Shown here one piece after another: positions 61,871 to 64,000 of a DNA stretch of 64,000 nucleotides. Below the pieces are notes generated by a model that saw only the letters and a list, made by a program, of their open reading frames with translations, was not told the DNA's origin and did no database searches. Made by a program: the position numbers and the translations under genes. Source of the DNA: Nitzschia sp. DOCU1 (taxonomy: Eukaryota > Bacillariophyta > Bacillariophyceae > Bacillariales > Bacillariaceae); NCBI GenBank assembly GCA_951394045.1, contig OX595992.1, positions 496,001 to 560,000 on the forward strand, in the 5' to 3' direction. The number at the start of each line of letters is the position of its first letter. Position 1 is the stretch's first letter.

Positions 61871-64000
61871 CTAAGACGACGTTTCTGCGGCCTGCTCTTC
61901 GTCATCTTGTCGACGTCGCTTGAGGCGAGCCTGAGTGGATATGAAATCCAAGGTGAAGCGGTTCTGATTACAAATCGTCTTGACTTCGTCATGTCGGGTC
62001 TGCACAATTTTGTGCAATGCCCGAAACGCTCGCATGAAAGAGGCGCGATGTTTGTCCATGTACATACCATGTGTTTTGAGGATTTCAAGGCACCATTCAA
62101 GGTAAAACTCCACGTGCGGAGAAGTGTCCATAATTTTGGCAAGCAACTGCATCAAACGTTCCATATGAATTGGGTTGATGGTACGGACGACATGCATAAT
62201 GGAGGCAAATGGAGTCTCTTCTAGCACTTGTCGGACCAGGGCGAATTCATTCAAATGAAGCGCCATCGCCAAGGCTATGACGTGGTCCCCATTGAGGAGC
62301 TTGGATTCGACGGCCGCCGGCGTCACATTTTCCGTCAGCGAGATTGGATCAAAAATCATGTCCTCGTCAAGAGAATAGACATGGAGACCCTCGCCAGAAA
62401 CCGCAGCCCACTCCCTGCCGGTGGAAGAAAATGACACTTGACTAGTCAATACCTCGACCTTGCTCGACCGAGATCCATCGTCTCCTCGCTTGGCGCCTGG
62501 GAGACGAATAGCATTATAGTTCGTCTCGTCGTCCGAATTCGCATGATCGTCAATAGGACCGAAATCCGTCATGTTCTTCGAGTTGAGCTGCAATAAAATA
62601 GACGAAACGAGCGTGAGATGTGGGTTTGTCATGCTGAAGCAAAAGTTTCCCGAGGGATGGATCAGTCATTTGAAGGGAGAAGCGCTCAGACATCCAAGGA
62701 AGTTGTTCTACTCCAGAGGGGGTCTAATCCCGTCAGGGTTTTACTGCAAACGTTTATGGGATACATCGATCACTGCGTTTCTCCTCTTCTCGAATGACAA
62801 GAACCATCGCACTCAATTGGGGAAGCCATGAACTTACCTCATCCAAGACACCATCTAAGCTTCGGTTGAAGGTAACTTGGAACTTCTTCAAAAGAATCTG
62901 TTGCGATATTTCGTAGATACAAACATACTTCGAGTTACCTCCAGCCAAGATGCAGGATCCGTCCGCAGAGTAGCAGATGGATGTGAAGTACCGAGATGAC
63001 GCGTTGTTGTCGGCCGTTTGTCGGTCGTTCATTTTTCGACCACCGGCAATGTCACGTCGACCATCGATCTCAAACTTGAGTTTAGCGTTTTCTACGTCCC
63101 AGAAACTAAGGAGGCCGCCAATAGTTCCTGCACACACTTCCTTGCCGTCCGGCCGGTAGGCCACGCACACTACGTCGGTATTGTGCTGAAGACTCTCCGT
63201 GGGGACATTACCTTTGTAGAGATCCCATAACTTTACAGAACCGTCCCAAGATGCACTGGCCAGGGTCCCGCCACTGCTCTGGAACGCAAGAGAGCAGACG
63301 GGCCCACTATGGCCAGTGTAAATGTCAAGAAGCTTCCCCGTTTGCAAATTCCAGGCATAAATGTGAAATGGATCCATGGATCCAGCTGTCACAATCTCTC
63401 CACTGGGATCTGCAGCAAGACTCAGAAACTGCACCGGGGTAGGTGTAGTCAGAGTCTTGAAGGTGCGATACCGGTGAAGGTCGTGCGCTCGAACAGTTCC
63501 GTCCAAACTTGCACTCAGAACCACGCTTGAGTTGGCGAAGCACACACTTGTCACTGGCGCCTGATGGGATTGCTCCATAGTGACATAGCAAAAGCCGCTT
63601 GAGGCATTCCATAGCTTGATCTTGCCATCTTCTCCCCCAGTACATACCACGACCCCATCAGGCGAATATGCCATGCAGCGCATTCCGTATGCGTGTCCCC
63701 GCTGCTTCAGCACATAGGTCTCGGATCTCCATTCCCAAACCAATAGCTGCTGTGAGGTAGGACAGCCCAGTGCCAGCCACTCGCCTGTTTCGTTCAAGAT
63801 ACAGGATTGAATGCGCTGATTCGACCCTACCGACAAGGTGTGTATGTTGGCAACAGAAGGCATTTCGTAAATACCAAAGATGCCCGATGAAAACCCAATG
63901 GCCAAAAGCTTCGAGCGCTGGTTATACGTGGCTGCTATGACAGTGGCCCCTTCTTGATTGAAGTAATGTCGAGACTCATACTTCCACTGGCACCCCACCA
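61871..64000 (-). CDS. PWP2: Periodic tryptophan protein 2 (PWP2/UTP1), 5'-truncated by window edge
   Basis: Minus-strand gene running off the right edge; the visible exons are 64000-62838 and 62587-61871, with a 250-bp phase-0 GT-AG intron (GATGAG|GTAAGT ... TTGCAG|CTC). The first exon carries WD40 repeats with PWP2 hallmarks: 'LLVWEWRSETYVLKQRGH', 'GMRCMAYSPDGVVVCTGGEDGKIKLWN', and 'VCSLAFQSSGGTLASASWDGSVKLWDLY'. The splice joins 'SLDGVLDE' to 'LNSKNMTDFGPIDD', the conserved PWP2 'LDGxLDxLNSKxMT' junction. The last 240 residues form a Utp12 domain ('VIALAMALHLNEFALVRQVLEETP') and end in a basic tail (RLKRRRQDDEE). PWP2 is part of the UTP-B complex of the small-subunit processome in the nucleolus and is needed for 18S rRNA maturation. 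Confidence 0.92.

Noticed and set aside
1..64000. CRISPR array, prophage or bacterial operon
   Set aside because: No regularly spaced repeats; introns, splice sites and gene content are eukaryotic throughout.

Overview
This window is nuclear DNA of a photosynthetic stramenopile, most likely a pennate diatom. The evidence is gene-dense sequence with short GT-AG introns (about 70 to 250 bp), a complete MGDG synthase gene behind a signal-peptide-plus-transit leader, a second nucleus-encoded plastid protein, eukaryotic housekeeping genes (Mediator, ORC, ELG1/ATAD5, PWP2, signal peptidase) and families that are abundant in diatoms (helicase-associated-domain proteins, membrane LRR proteins without kinase, cyclases of the algal/oomycete type). 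The species cannot be fixed from sequence alone; Seminavis or a relative would fit.

Layout. 1-6.8 kb: Mediator subunit 14 (MED14) and a Rax2-like ectodomain/tyrosine-kinase-like receptor, both on the plus strand. 7-21.4 kb: three tandem minus-strand genes for helicase-associated-domain (HA) proteins. The first is cut in two by an 8.15 kb non-LTR retrotransposon (7991-16140) flanked by a perfect 18-bp target-site duplication. 21.8-30 kb: acyl-protein thioesterase, a minus-strand membrane LRR gene with one intron, a SET methyltransferase, and an intronless plus-strand LRR paralogue. 30-36.7 kb: O-fucosyltransferase-like enzyme, a large disordered protein, signal peptidase subunit 3. 36.9-41 kb: a secreted Cys-rich protein and a secretory DnaJ protein. 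41.2-47.6 kb: a divergent pair of replication genes, ORC3-like and ELG1/ATAD5-like, sharing a promoter with a consensus E2F site. 48-52 kb: two plastid-protein genes (MGDG synthase and an unknown). 52-60 kb: an mTERF protein, then a 1431-aa membrane protein with a class III cyclase domain that lacks both metal-binding aspartates, preceded by a cluster of TGACGT elements. 60-64 kb: a PH/coiled-coil protein and the 3' part of PWP2.

The strongest unusual observations are these. (1) The LINE insertion is fully delimited, and removing the element plus one TSD copy restores an uninterrupted 874-codon HA reading frame. (2) A 26-bp tandem duplication at the ORF1/ORF2 junction of the LINE displaces the frame of ORF2; without it ORF2 would start in an ATGA overlap with the ORF1 stop. 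(3) The cyclase domain looks like a C2-type half-site. (4) Two recent LRR paralogues differ by an intron. (5) The replication gene pair shares an E2F site. Splice sites were read by eye and checked for phase and family continuity; they have not been tested with transcripts.
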